A stretch of 5,028 nt of DNA from a bacterium (GTDB lineage: Bacteria; Auribacterota; UBA3054; B51-G9). How positions within the stretch are numbered: the first letter of the stretch is position 1; every line of letters begins with the position of its first letter. The DNA lies in assembly GCA_029939815.1 (NCBI GenBank), contig JAOZSF010000187.1, positions 1 to 5,028 on the forward strand. Direction: 5' to 3'. Shown here piece after piece: positions 1-5,028 of the stretch. The notes beneath the pieces are model-generated. The model was not told the origin of the DNA. It saw only the letters and a list, made by a program, of their open reading frames with translations, and searched no databases. A program made the translations under genes and the position numbers.

Positions 1-10
1 GTTCGGAGTC

Positions 11-61
11 AAATACCTTTTCGAGTAACCCCTAAATAGGGGCTGCTCAAAAAGGATATTT
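11..61. repeat. Long imperfect inverted repeat (palindromic element)
   Basis: Positions 11-34 pair with 37-61. AAATA (11-15) pairs with TATTT (57-61), CCTTTT (16-21) with AAAAGG (50-55), GAG (23-25) with CTC (46-48), and CCCCTA (29-34) with TAGGGG (37-42). This makes a stem of about 24 bp with one bulged base (56), two mismatches and one G-T wobble. Neither strand has a U-run directly after the stem, so it does not look like an intrinsic terminator. It may be a miniature mobile or REP-type palindrome, or the edge of something extending left of the window. No target-site duplication is visible. Confidence 0.7.
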
Positions 62-76
62 AGCAAAACCCAAACC

Positions 77-174
77 TGGAGGGACGCCGTCCCCGGTGTC
101 CTGAGTAGTGGAACCCATGATGCTTCGATAAATATGGTTTCGTGAGCAAGGTCGCCGGGGACGGCGACCCTCCA
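77..174. repeat. REPIN-like element: two GC-rich hairpins in inverted orientation
   Basis: The left arm (77-101) and right arm (150-174) are inverted copies of one another, matching at 21 of 24 bases. Each arm is also a small palindrome. In the left arm, GGACGCCG (82-89), loop TCCC and CGGTGTCC (94-101) pair with one wobble. In the right arm, GGTCGCCG (150-157), loop GGGA and CGGCGACC (162-169) pair perfectly. Read inward from each outer edge, the hairpin is preceded by GGAG (78-81, and the complement of 170-173), which resembles the GTAG/GGAG-type tetranucleotide of REP sequences mobilised by RAYT transposases. The 48-bp spacer has its own weaker dyad (GAACCCAT 111-118 with ATGGTTTC 134-141). 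The element lies about 100 bp past the sulfatase stop codon, a typical REP position, where it could also shield or end the transcript. The REPIN identity is inferred from structure; no transposase is in the window. Confidence 0.7.
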
Positions 175-270
175 TCAAAGAATTTCGTGAAAAAAGTTGG
201 AATTAATAACAGACCTTAAATACTGCATTGTTTAGGATTATATCGGTAGATTTTTTCCTAATTCGAGTGG

Positions 271-1653
271 CTATTTGTAAAATGTTTTTTTGTGTTTCTC
301 CGCAAGTGTTTTCATTCGCGCCGCTATATCAGGATATTTATCTATAACATTGGTTGTTTCGTATGGATCGTTCTTCATATCAAAGAGCGATAATTCAATT
401 TTCGCAATGTTGTATTTTCCGGGATTTCCATCTTTGCCTGGCTTATCCAGTGATATATATTTGTGAGGGAGCTGCAGTTTCCAACGACCGTCTCCGCTGA
501 TTATTCCCTGGAACTCCGACAAAATTGAAAACGGATAGTATTCATGCGGATTTTCGGCGCCGGGTTTGCCGGAAATAAGCCCAAACACATTTTTGCCGTC
601 AACCGGATTTTCCGGAAGCTCTGCTTTAGCGAGTGTGGCAAATGTAGGCAGAATATCAATAGAACACCAGGCTTTGTCCGATTTGGTTCCCGCCTTGATT
701 TTACGCGGATACTTGACAATACACGCGCTTCTTTTTCCGCCGTCAAAACTCGTTCCTTTTGCTTCTCTGAACGGAGTTTTTCCCGCGTGATTGCCATAAG
801 AAATCCATGGTCCATTGTCGGAAGTAAATAATACAATCGTGTCGTCTTCCAATCCGTTTTTTTTCAATGCTTTTGTAATCTGTCCAACCGACCAATCAAT
901 TTCCATCATAACATCACCATAAAGTCCCGCGCCGGATTTTCCCTCAAATTTTTTGCTACAGAAAAGTGGTACGTGCGGCATAGAAAAAGGAACGTAAAGA
1001 AAAAACGGATCATTTTTATTTCGATTAATAAAATCCACTGCATTTTCAGTATATTTTTCTGTCAGTTTTTTCTGATCTTCAGGAGCAACATCTTGAATCG
1101 TGATTTTTCCGTTTTCCCAAAATTGCAGTGGCCACTTGTCGAAGGCACGTGTGCCCGGATGATGTTTCCACATGTCGTTTGAATACATCAGACCGCATGA
1201 TTCATCGAATCCTCTGGCCGGAGGTCTTGTGTCCGGTTGGTCGCCCACGTGCCATTTACCGAATACACCTGTAGAGTATCCCTTATTTTTGAGAACTTCG
1301 GCAATTGTCGCGAACTTCGGATCTAATCCTTTTTCGCGCGGTAAGTGCGCGCCAAAAACTTTTGTCCGCCCGGGATAGCAGCCGGTTAACAGCGCAGCCC
1401 GGGAAGCCGAACATGCCGCCTGCGGAACATAGAATTGAGTAAATTGGCAACCTTCGTTTGCCAACCTGTTTACATTGGGTGTATCGTACGGTGGATTTCC
1501 GAAAGGTTTGAAATCCGCCCAGCCGGAATCATCAAGAAATATGATCACAAAATTGGGGGGGCGTTTTTCGTATTTTAATGTTTTGCACCCGCTTGATACA
1601 GCAATTGCAGCAGCAGTCAACCCTAAACTTTTTAAAAATTCTCTTCTATTCAT
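271..1653 (-). CDS. S1-family (formylglycine-dependent) sulfatase, probable Tat lipoprotein
   Basis: This is a 460-residue sulfatase of the alkaline-phosphatase superfamily, predicted to hydrolyse sulfate esters, probably on glycans, outside the cytoplasm. The core motif CSASRAALLTG (81-91) fits the sulfatase signature. Cys81 is the residue expected to be oxidised to formylglycine, with Arg85 beside it. Other expected active-site positions are present: Asp41-Asp42 (metal), Lys133 and His135 in GKWHVG, His227 in MPHVP, Asp279-Asn280 in TSDNG, and Lys299. The N-terminus has a twin-arginine motif (NRREFLK, 2-8), a hydrophobic stretch and SGC ending at Cys23. This suggests Tat export with possible lipidation, although Ser at -3 is not an ideal lipobox. 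The signal supports the chosen start, although no clear Shine-Dalgarno sequence precedes it. The usual EGG-IR-P segment reads DGGKRSA (304-310), a subfamily variation. Length is normal and the gene looks intact. Substrate cannot be read from sequence. It is transcribed divergently from the large secreted protein. Confidence 0.95.
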   Translation of the reverse strand: MNRREFLKSLGLTAAAIAVSSGCKTLKYEKRPPNFVIIFLDDSGWADFKPFGNPPYDTPNVNRLANEGCQFTQFYVPQAACSASRAALLTGCYPGRTKVFGAHLPREKGLDPKFATIAEVLKNKGYSTGVFGKWHVGDQPDTRPPARGFDESCGLMYSNDMWKHHPGTRAFDKWPLQFWENGKITIQDVAPEDQKKLTEKYTENAVDFINRNKNDPFFLYVPFSMPHVPLFCSKKFEGKSGAGLYGDVMMEIDWSVGQITKALKKNGLEDDTIVLFTSDNGPWISYGNHAGKTPFREAKGTSFDGGKRSACIVKYPRKIKAGTKSDKAWCSIDILPTFATLAKAELPENPVDGKNVFGLISGKPGAENPHEYYPFSILSEFQGIISGDGRWKLQLPHKYISLDKPGKDGNPGKYNIAKIELSLFDMKNDPYETTNVIDKYPDIAARMKTLAEKHKKTFYK

Positions 1654-1715
1654 TTTTGTTGCCGATATTGTGTTAAAGATTGATTATAATGTTATATAAT
1701 TTATTTTCCTTATCT

Positions 1716-1744
1716 ATTATACTACTTGCAAAACTTAAAGTAAA
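1716..1744 (-). promoter_or_regulatory. Sigma70-type promoter candidate for the sulfatase gene
   Basis: On the minus strand a perfect -10 hexamer TATAAT (1721-1716) follows a -35-like TTTACT (1744-1739; four of six matches to TTGACA) with a 17-bp spacer. This predicts transcription starting near 1709 and a 5' leader of about 55 nt. A second TATAAT lies closer to the gene (1688-1683) but has no -35 partner at a suitable distance. Identified by consensus match only. Confidence 0.5.
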
Positions 1745-1758
1745 GGGAAAGAAGTCAA

Positions 1759-1783
1759 GGATTGATGGATTGATTGATGGATT
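1759..1783. repeat. Short GGATTGAT repeat patch in the divergent intergenic region
   Basis: GGATTGAT occurs twice in tandem (1759-1766 and 1767-1774) and is followed by TGATGGATTT. It is a low-complexity tract upstream of both genes, just outside the sulfatase -35 candidate. It could be a slippage-prone spacer or a repeated regulator site; nothing in the sequence decides between these. Confidence 0.5.
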
Positions 1784-1801
1784 TCCAATAATTCACACTA
1801 A

Positions 1802-1829
1802 TTCAAAATTTGTTTCTTTCCAATATTAA
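1802..1829 (+). promoter_or_regulatory. Weak promoter candidate for the large secreted protein
   Basis: TTCAAA (1802-1807) and TATTAA (1824-1829) each match four of six consensus bases with a 16-bp spacer. The start would fall near 1836, giving a very short leader that still contains the ribosome binding site. In such AT-rich DNA a match of this quality is expected by chance, so this is a tentative call. Confidence 0.2.
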
Positions 1830-1841
1830 CACAAAAAAGTT

Positions 1842-1846
1842 AAGGA
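1842..1846 (+). promoter_or_regulatory. Ribosome binding site deciding the start at 1851
   Basis: AAGGA lies four bases before the ATG at 1851. Together with the Sec signal peptide that begins directly at this codon, it fixes the start of the large reading frame. Confidence 0.6.
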
Positions 1847-1850
1847 AATC

Positions 1851-4800
1851 ATGAAAAACTTAAAATTTGTTGTTCTTATTTCGACTTTGATGATCCCTTT
1901 TTTCCCTATTCAAAAAAGTAAAGCCGAACTATGGCTATCAGACAATTTTAACGTAACCGGCGGTGGAGATTTGAATCATGATGTAGAAGGAGGAAGACAA
2001 AGCGGAACTTACGCTCCTTACTATTATAATCTCATCTGGCATCCGGCTACCGTAACAAATGGCGGGCCTTATGCCGGAAAGTGCAACATGGAAGGACTTC
2101 TTCCGGCAATGGGTTCCATGGTTTCTATCTCTGATAATATGGTTGATTCGCACAGCTATACAGTTGAATATGAACTCGACCATTATTCCGGAGGGGCGGG
2201 AGAATGGTTTGGCATGGACATCGGAAAAGATGGCGCTGTATTTCCCGATACAGGTGTTGGATTAGGATTAGAATTTTTTAACGACGGTAGTTACATATTT
2301 TTCAGTTATACAAATGTTTCGGCAAATTTTCCTGCCGGGACTTTAACCTATCCTGTAAAAATAAAAGTTTGCGTGAAACAAGCTGGTGTCGGGCAGGACG
2401 CGCTTGTTTCCATGTTTGTAAACGGAAATGCCTATCCCGTTGAAACTCCTTTTAATAAAGCAGTTCATACATATCCAAACGGTTTTACAAATAATTATTT
2501 AACCTGGGGCGCGCTTACGCCGGCCAAAGCCACCATGGATAATTTTCGATTGTCATCCGCAGAAAACACTGTAGCGCAAGTAACTTCCTGGACAGGCGAT
2601 TCTGACTCCGGCATAAGTACAAATACAATGTACACACACGCGATAAATCTAAATTTTGAAACTAACGTATCTATTAACGATGTTCTTTTTGAAGGAGCCG
2701 GAACCGAATTATCCGGAACAAATTGGATGCTTCGCACAGCGCCGGGGATTTCTTTTACAAATACTTATATGAACAAATCGGGATTAGAAGTAAATCTTTC
2801 CGGAAACAGTTTTTTCCTCGGAACCGGCGCGGTTTATGCTCTGACTCATTGCAGCACTTTGTCTATCACAAATTTAAATCCAAAATTGCTTTATCGCCTG
2901 ACAATGTACGGTTGCGGATATGACGCAAGCAGCAAAGTTTATCTTACTGCACTCGATGGTGGCGGAAAATCCGGGCAAATCGGCATGGCGGAAAATGGTC
3001 TTGGAAACGGTCAGAGAATTACTTATGATTATTTGCCCGATGTCAACGGAGAATTTTCTATAGCGGCGTCAAGCATACCCGGCGCGAGCACAAATGAATG
3101 GTATTGGTTTGCTTTCAGCAACGAAATTCTTGTGCCTGAAACACCAACGGGGGCAACGGCTTCTCAAGGCGAATATTTAGATAAAGTTCGCGTTAGCTGG
3201 GACGAAATGAAAGGGACTGAGTATTATTCGATTTTCCGGAATACAACAAATTTCCCGGGGTCCTCTACAAATATTGTCGGGCAATTTTTATCAAATTCTT
3301 ATGATGATACTTCGGTAACTATCGGTCAGCATTATTATTACTGGGTGCAGGCGTGCAGCACAGCCGGCTGCAGCGCTTTAAGCGTTCCGGTTCTTGGCTA
3401 CACAAAAAGCGATATTCCACCCGATAAACCCGTAAATCTTTCTCCTGTAGATTTTAATATTGTAACATCACCGATAACGCTTGTCGCAAGCGCTTTTAGC
3501 GACCCCGGCACCAATGCTTTTGCGGCAAGTCAATGGCAGGTTTCGACTAACGCTGATTTTTCTCCCATAAACTGGAACAGCGGCGAAACTATTCCCGCTG
3601 AAAATATAATTCCACCGTCAAGTGTAATTCCGGATGGTACTAACTACTGGCGCGTGCGTTACAAAAACGACCGAAACACCTGGAGTGCCTATTCTGAAAC
3701 AACTTCTTTTATTTTTGTAAAAGGTGAAATACAAGCCGGAATATTTCTCGACACTTTTAATGTTGCGGGAACAGGTAATGTAAATTACGGATACGCTGCT
3801 GCCGGCAGACAGTTCGGCAGCGCCACGCCGCTGACTTATACAGCTTCCGGGAGCACGAAAATCGGGAGCGCATCTGCTAATCCCGGCGAACTTCTTCTTG
3901 GACAAAACAGCGGTTGCTCACCAAATTACAGTTTTACTGAATCCGGAGAATTTATAATTGAGTTTGATGTGGAAAATCATAAACTTGACGGCAGCGCGGA
4001 CTGGCTTTCTTTAAGCTTCGGGAAAAGCGACAACAGCGATTTATCTCCAATAAGTCCTTCAGGCGCAGGATTGGTTTTTTCAGCTAACGGTGATTTTAAA
4101 GCTTATGACAGCACAACTCTTGTCGGCTCCGGCAACGGCGTTCCAACTACCGAAAAAATCCATGTTACTCTTGTTGCAAGCACTGAAGCTTTCGATAACG
4201 ATACTGCAAGATATTCTGCTTTCGTAAACGGAACACCTATGTTGATCAGTACTGCCAAAAACGGTTATATTTATGATGACGGTGATGGATTTAAAGAGAA
4301 TTATATTACAATTTTTAATAATAACAGCGCATCGACAAATTCAAGCTTGATTGATAACCTAAAAGTAAGCAAAGCCCTTACTAACGAAGTTCGAATAAGC
4401 CGATTTGACAGCGATTCCACTTCGCTTATTGATCCGTTAAATGAGTACACACACGCGGTAAATTTTAACGGCGATCCGGTTGAGATAAACGGTGTGCAAT
4501 TTGAAGGAACCGGACATCTTACAAACTGGATTTCTTTTCCAAACGGTTCGTCAATGATAAAAACAAATGACTGGGAAATTATGGGCGGACACGGTTCAAT
4601 AACTTTTATTTACTTTTCTCAACTTTCACCTACTATTTCCGGTAATTCAAAAGAATTGCTGGAATACATGATTTATGGAGGAGAACCCGGCGCCGCTTTT
4701 GCGATAAAACTAACCAATCTGATTCCTTACTCTTCAAACACTTTCTCTCTTTACAGTTATGCCTGGGAATCTTCAGGAAGAACAGCGTTTATCTCAGGGC

Positions 4801-5028
4801 TGTCAGGAGGAAAAATTACAAGCGTTGACCAGGATACTTATGGACAGGGAATAGGAATTATTGTTCAACACGATTATATAGCTTCCGGGGACGGCACATT
4901 TACTTTTGTTGCTTCACCTGATTTCGGTGCGGGATTTATTACCGCCGGTTTCAGCAGTGAAATGACGGGTGTTCCGGAACCGGAGTTATTTTGGATTTTA
5001 AATTTTGGATTTTGGATTTTATATGTTA
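1851..5028 (+). CDS. Large secreted multidomain beta-rich protein with PEP-CTERM-type C-terminus (3' end outside the window)
   Basis: One open frame of 1059 complete codons runs from ATG to the right edge with no stop. Residues 1-25 form a Sec signal peptide (Lys2/Lys5, hydrophobic core, probable cleavage after SKA at 25). Residues 31-235 resemble a LamG/concanavalin A-like sandwich ending in DNFRLS. About 255-427 is a second beta-rich domain opening with YTHAINLN and FEGAG. About 428-517 looks like FN3, and 522-622 like another FN3/Ig domain (SQWQVSTNADFS, NYWRVRYKNDRNTWS). Residues 634-1040 repeat the first two domains (DTFN at 634, DNLKVS at 835, YTHAVNFN at 866, FEGTG at 884). VPEP (1041-1044) then leads into a hydrophobic run, as in PEP-CTERM proteins processed by exosortase; the basic cluster expected after the helix would lie beyond the window. 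If this is right, only a few codons are missing. No catalytic motif is seen; glycan binding or an envelope/matrix role is inferred from the folds. The protein is rich in Asn, Ser, Thr and Gly. Confidence 0.92.
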   Translation, partial: MKNLKFVVLISTLMIPFFPIQKSKAELWLSDNFNVTGGGDLNHDVEGGRQSGTYAPYYYNLIWHPATVTNGGPYAGKCNMEGLLPAMGSMVSISDNMVDSHSYTVEYELDHYSGGAGEWFGMDIGKDGAVFPDTGVGLGLEFFNDGSYIFFSYTNVSANFPAGTLTYPVKIKVCVKQAGVGQDALVSMFVNGNAYPVETPFNKAVHTYPNGFTNNYLTWGALTPAKATMDNFRLSSAENTVAQVTSWTGDSDSGISTNTMYTHAINLNFETNVSINDVLFEGAGTELSGTNWMLRTAPGISFTNTYMNKSGLEVNLSGNSFFLGTGAVYALTHCSTLSITNLNPKLLYRLTMYGCGYDASSKVYLTALDGGGKSGQIGMAENGLGNGQRITYDYLPDVNGEFSIAASSIPGASTNEWYWFAFSNEILVPETPTGATASQGEYLDKVRVSWDEMKGTEYYSIFRNTTNFPGSSTNIVGQFLSNSYDDTSVTIGQHYYYWVQACSTAGCSALSVPVLGYTKSDIPPDKPVNLSPVDFNIVTSPITLVASAFSDPGTNAFAASQWQVSTNADFSPINWNSGETIPAENIIPPSSVIPDGTNYWRVRYKNDRNTWSAYSETTSFIFVKGEIQAGIFLDTFNVAGTGNVNYGYAAAGRQFGSATPLTYTASGSTKIGSASANPGELLLGQNSGCSPNYSFTESGEFIIEFDVENHKLDGSADWLSLSFGKSDNSDLSPISPSGAGLVFSANGDFKAYDSTTLVGSGNGVPTTEKIHVTLVASTEAFDNDTARYSAFVNGTPMLISTAKNGYIYDDGDGFKENYITIFNNNSASTNSSLIDNLKVSKALTNEVRISRFDSDSTSLIDPLNEYTHAVNFNGDPVEINGVQFEGTGHLTNWISFPNGSSMIKTNDWEIMGGHGSITFIYFSQLSPTISGNSKELLEYMIYGGEPGAAFAIKLTNLIPYSSNTFSLYSYAWESSGRTAFISGLSGGKITSVDQDTYGQGIGIIVQHDYIASGDGTFTFVASPDFGAGFITAGFSSEMTGVPEPELFWILNFGFWILYV
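1941..3134 (+). other. First copy of the duplicated two-domain module (residues 31-428)
   Basis: Within the large secreted protein, a LamG-like domain (DNFN at 31 to DNFRLS at 230) is followed by a second domain with YTHAINLN (261), IN-VLFEGAG (to 284), a Leu/Asn-Pro strand ending in LYRLTMYG, and a closing strand set GEFSIAAS to AFSNEIL. Landmarks recur in the second copy with nearly identical spacing (31 residues from DNF/DNL to YTHA in both). The second domain resembles a module I recall from PVC-group extracellular proteins but cannot name precisely. Confidence 0.65.
3132..3722 (+). other. Two FN3/Ig-like spacer domains (about residues 428-624)
   Basis: The first (about 428-517) opens with VPETPTGATAS and has KVRVSWDEMKGTEYYSIFRN and YYYWVQACSTAGCS, the strand pattern of fibronectin type III, with a Cys pair that could form a disulfide. 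The second (about 522-622) opens with PPDKPVNLSPV and has ASQWQVSTNADFS and GTNYWRVRYKNDRNTWS, a pattern common in FN3-like repeats of secreted bacterial proteins. They probably act as stalk or spacer between the two module copies. Confidence 0.7.
3750..4970 (+). other. Second copy of the duplicated two-domain module (residues 634-1040)
   Basis: The order matches the first copy: DTFN (634), DNLKVS (835), YTHAVNFN (866), FEGTG (884), then LTNLIPYSSNTFSLYSYAWESSGR, VDQDTYGQGIGI and HDYIASGDGTFTF, ending just before VPEP. A DDGDG stretch before the DNL strand could bind calcium. Module sequence has diverged strongly outside the landmarks, so the duplication is old or the copies were acquired separately. 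Confidence 0.65.
4971..5028 (+). other. PEP-CTERM-type sorting signal, cut by the window edge
   Basis: VPEP (residues 1041-1044) is followed by E and then LFWILNFGFWILYV, hydrophobic up to the last complete codon. Established PEP-CTERM signals have V/I-PEP, a membrane helix and a short Arg/Lys cluster, are cut by exosortase, and belong to Gram-negative bacteria making exopolysaccharide. The first two parts are visible here; the basic tail is not, because the sequence ends. Confidence 0.75.
4989..5023 (+). repeat. 7-bp tandem repeat (TTTTGGA-type) encoding the PEP-CTERM helix
   Basis: Five consecutive heptamers are visible: TTTTGGA (4989), TTTTAAA (4996), TTTTGGA (5003), TTTTGGA (5010) and TTTTATA (5017). 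Three are identical and two are variants. Read in the gene's frame they encode the hydrophobic FWILNFG/FWILYV residues of the predicted membrane helix. The tract may continue past the window edge. Confidence 0.8.

Noticed and set aside
11..174. CRISPR array or attC-type integron site
   Set aside because: The palindromes are two different sequences with no regular direct repeats or spacers, and no integrase or cas gene is present.
232..261. Possible terminator hairpin for the sulfatase gene (TTAGG 232-236 with CCTAA 257-261)
   Set aside because: Only 5 bp of stem with a 20-base loop and no U-run after it on the minus strand.
501..836. Minus-strand open frame of 111 codons and several plus-strand open frames (544-831, 566-790, 973-1182, 1172-1378, 1475-1699)
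   Set aside because: They all lie inside or over the sulfatase gene in other frames, show no recognisable domains, and have no convincing start signals; the sulfatase frame explains this DNA fully.
1683..1700. AT-only hairpin ATTATA/TATAAT in the sulfatase leader as a regulatory structure
   Set aside because: Six A-T pairs in very AT-rich DNA are expected by chance and would be unstable.
1938..2183. Minus-strand frames at 1938-2183, 2495-2737 and 3618-3905, and plus-strand frames at 2059-2265 and 2723-2923
   Set aside because: They are shadows of the continuous plus-strand frame starting at 1851, which has a signal peptide, repeated domains and a sorting signal.

Overview
The window suggests a member of the PVC superphylum, most likely Kiritimatiellota or Lentisphaerota, or a similar sulfatase-rich environmental bacterium. 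This is an inference from three sequence features together: a Tat-exported S1 sulfatase, a large secreted multidomain protein ending in a PEP-CTERM-type signal, and lectin-like/FN3 architecture of a kind I recall from those groups. There is no rRNA or marker gene to confirm it. The DNA is moderately AT-rich, with very AT-rich intergenic sequence.

Layout, left to right. Positions 1-270 hold no gene I can support. They contain two neighbouring palindromic elements: a long imperfect inverted repeat (11-61) and a REPIN-like pair of GC-rich hairpins in inverted orientation (77-174). After these comes about 95 bp of plain AT-rich sequence. Positions 271-1653 (minus strand) encode a complete 460-residue S1-family sulfatase with an intact formylglycine motif and a twin-arginine lipoprotein-like signal. 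Positions 1654-1850 are the divergent intergenic region. It holds a good minus-strand promoter candidate, a short GGATTGAT repeat patch, a weak plus-strand promoter candidate and a Shine-Dalgarno site. From 1851 to the right edge runs a single uninterrupted plus-strand reading frame of 1059 complete codons, with no stop before the window ends. It has a Sec signal peptide, a two-domain module (LamG-like plus a second beta-rich domain), two FN3/Ig-like domains, a second diverged copy of the same module, and a VPEP motif followed by the start of a hydrophobic helix.

How the genes may work together: both products are predicted to be exported and membrane-associated, the sulfatase as a Tat lipoprotein and the large protein through PEP-CTERM/exosortase sorting. 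They are divergently arranged and could share control. A sulfated-polysaccharide role is plausible, with one protein removing sulfate esters and the other binding or presenting glycan at the envelope, but only the sulfatase activity is directly supported by motifs. I see no defence system, CRISPR array, tRNA or transposase gene. The most unusual points are the internally duplicated module of the large protein, a PEP-CTERM helix encoded by a 7-bp tandem repeat, and the REPIN-like element with no transposase in view.
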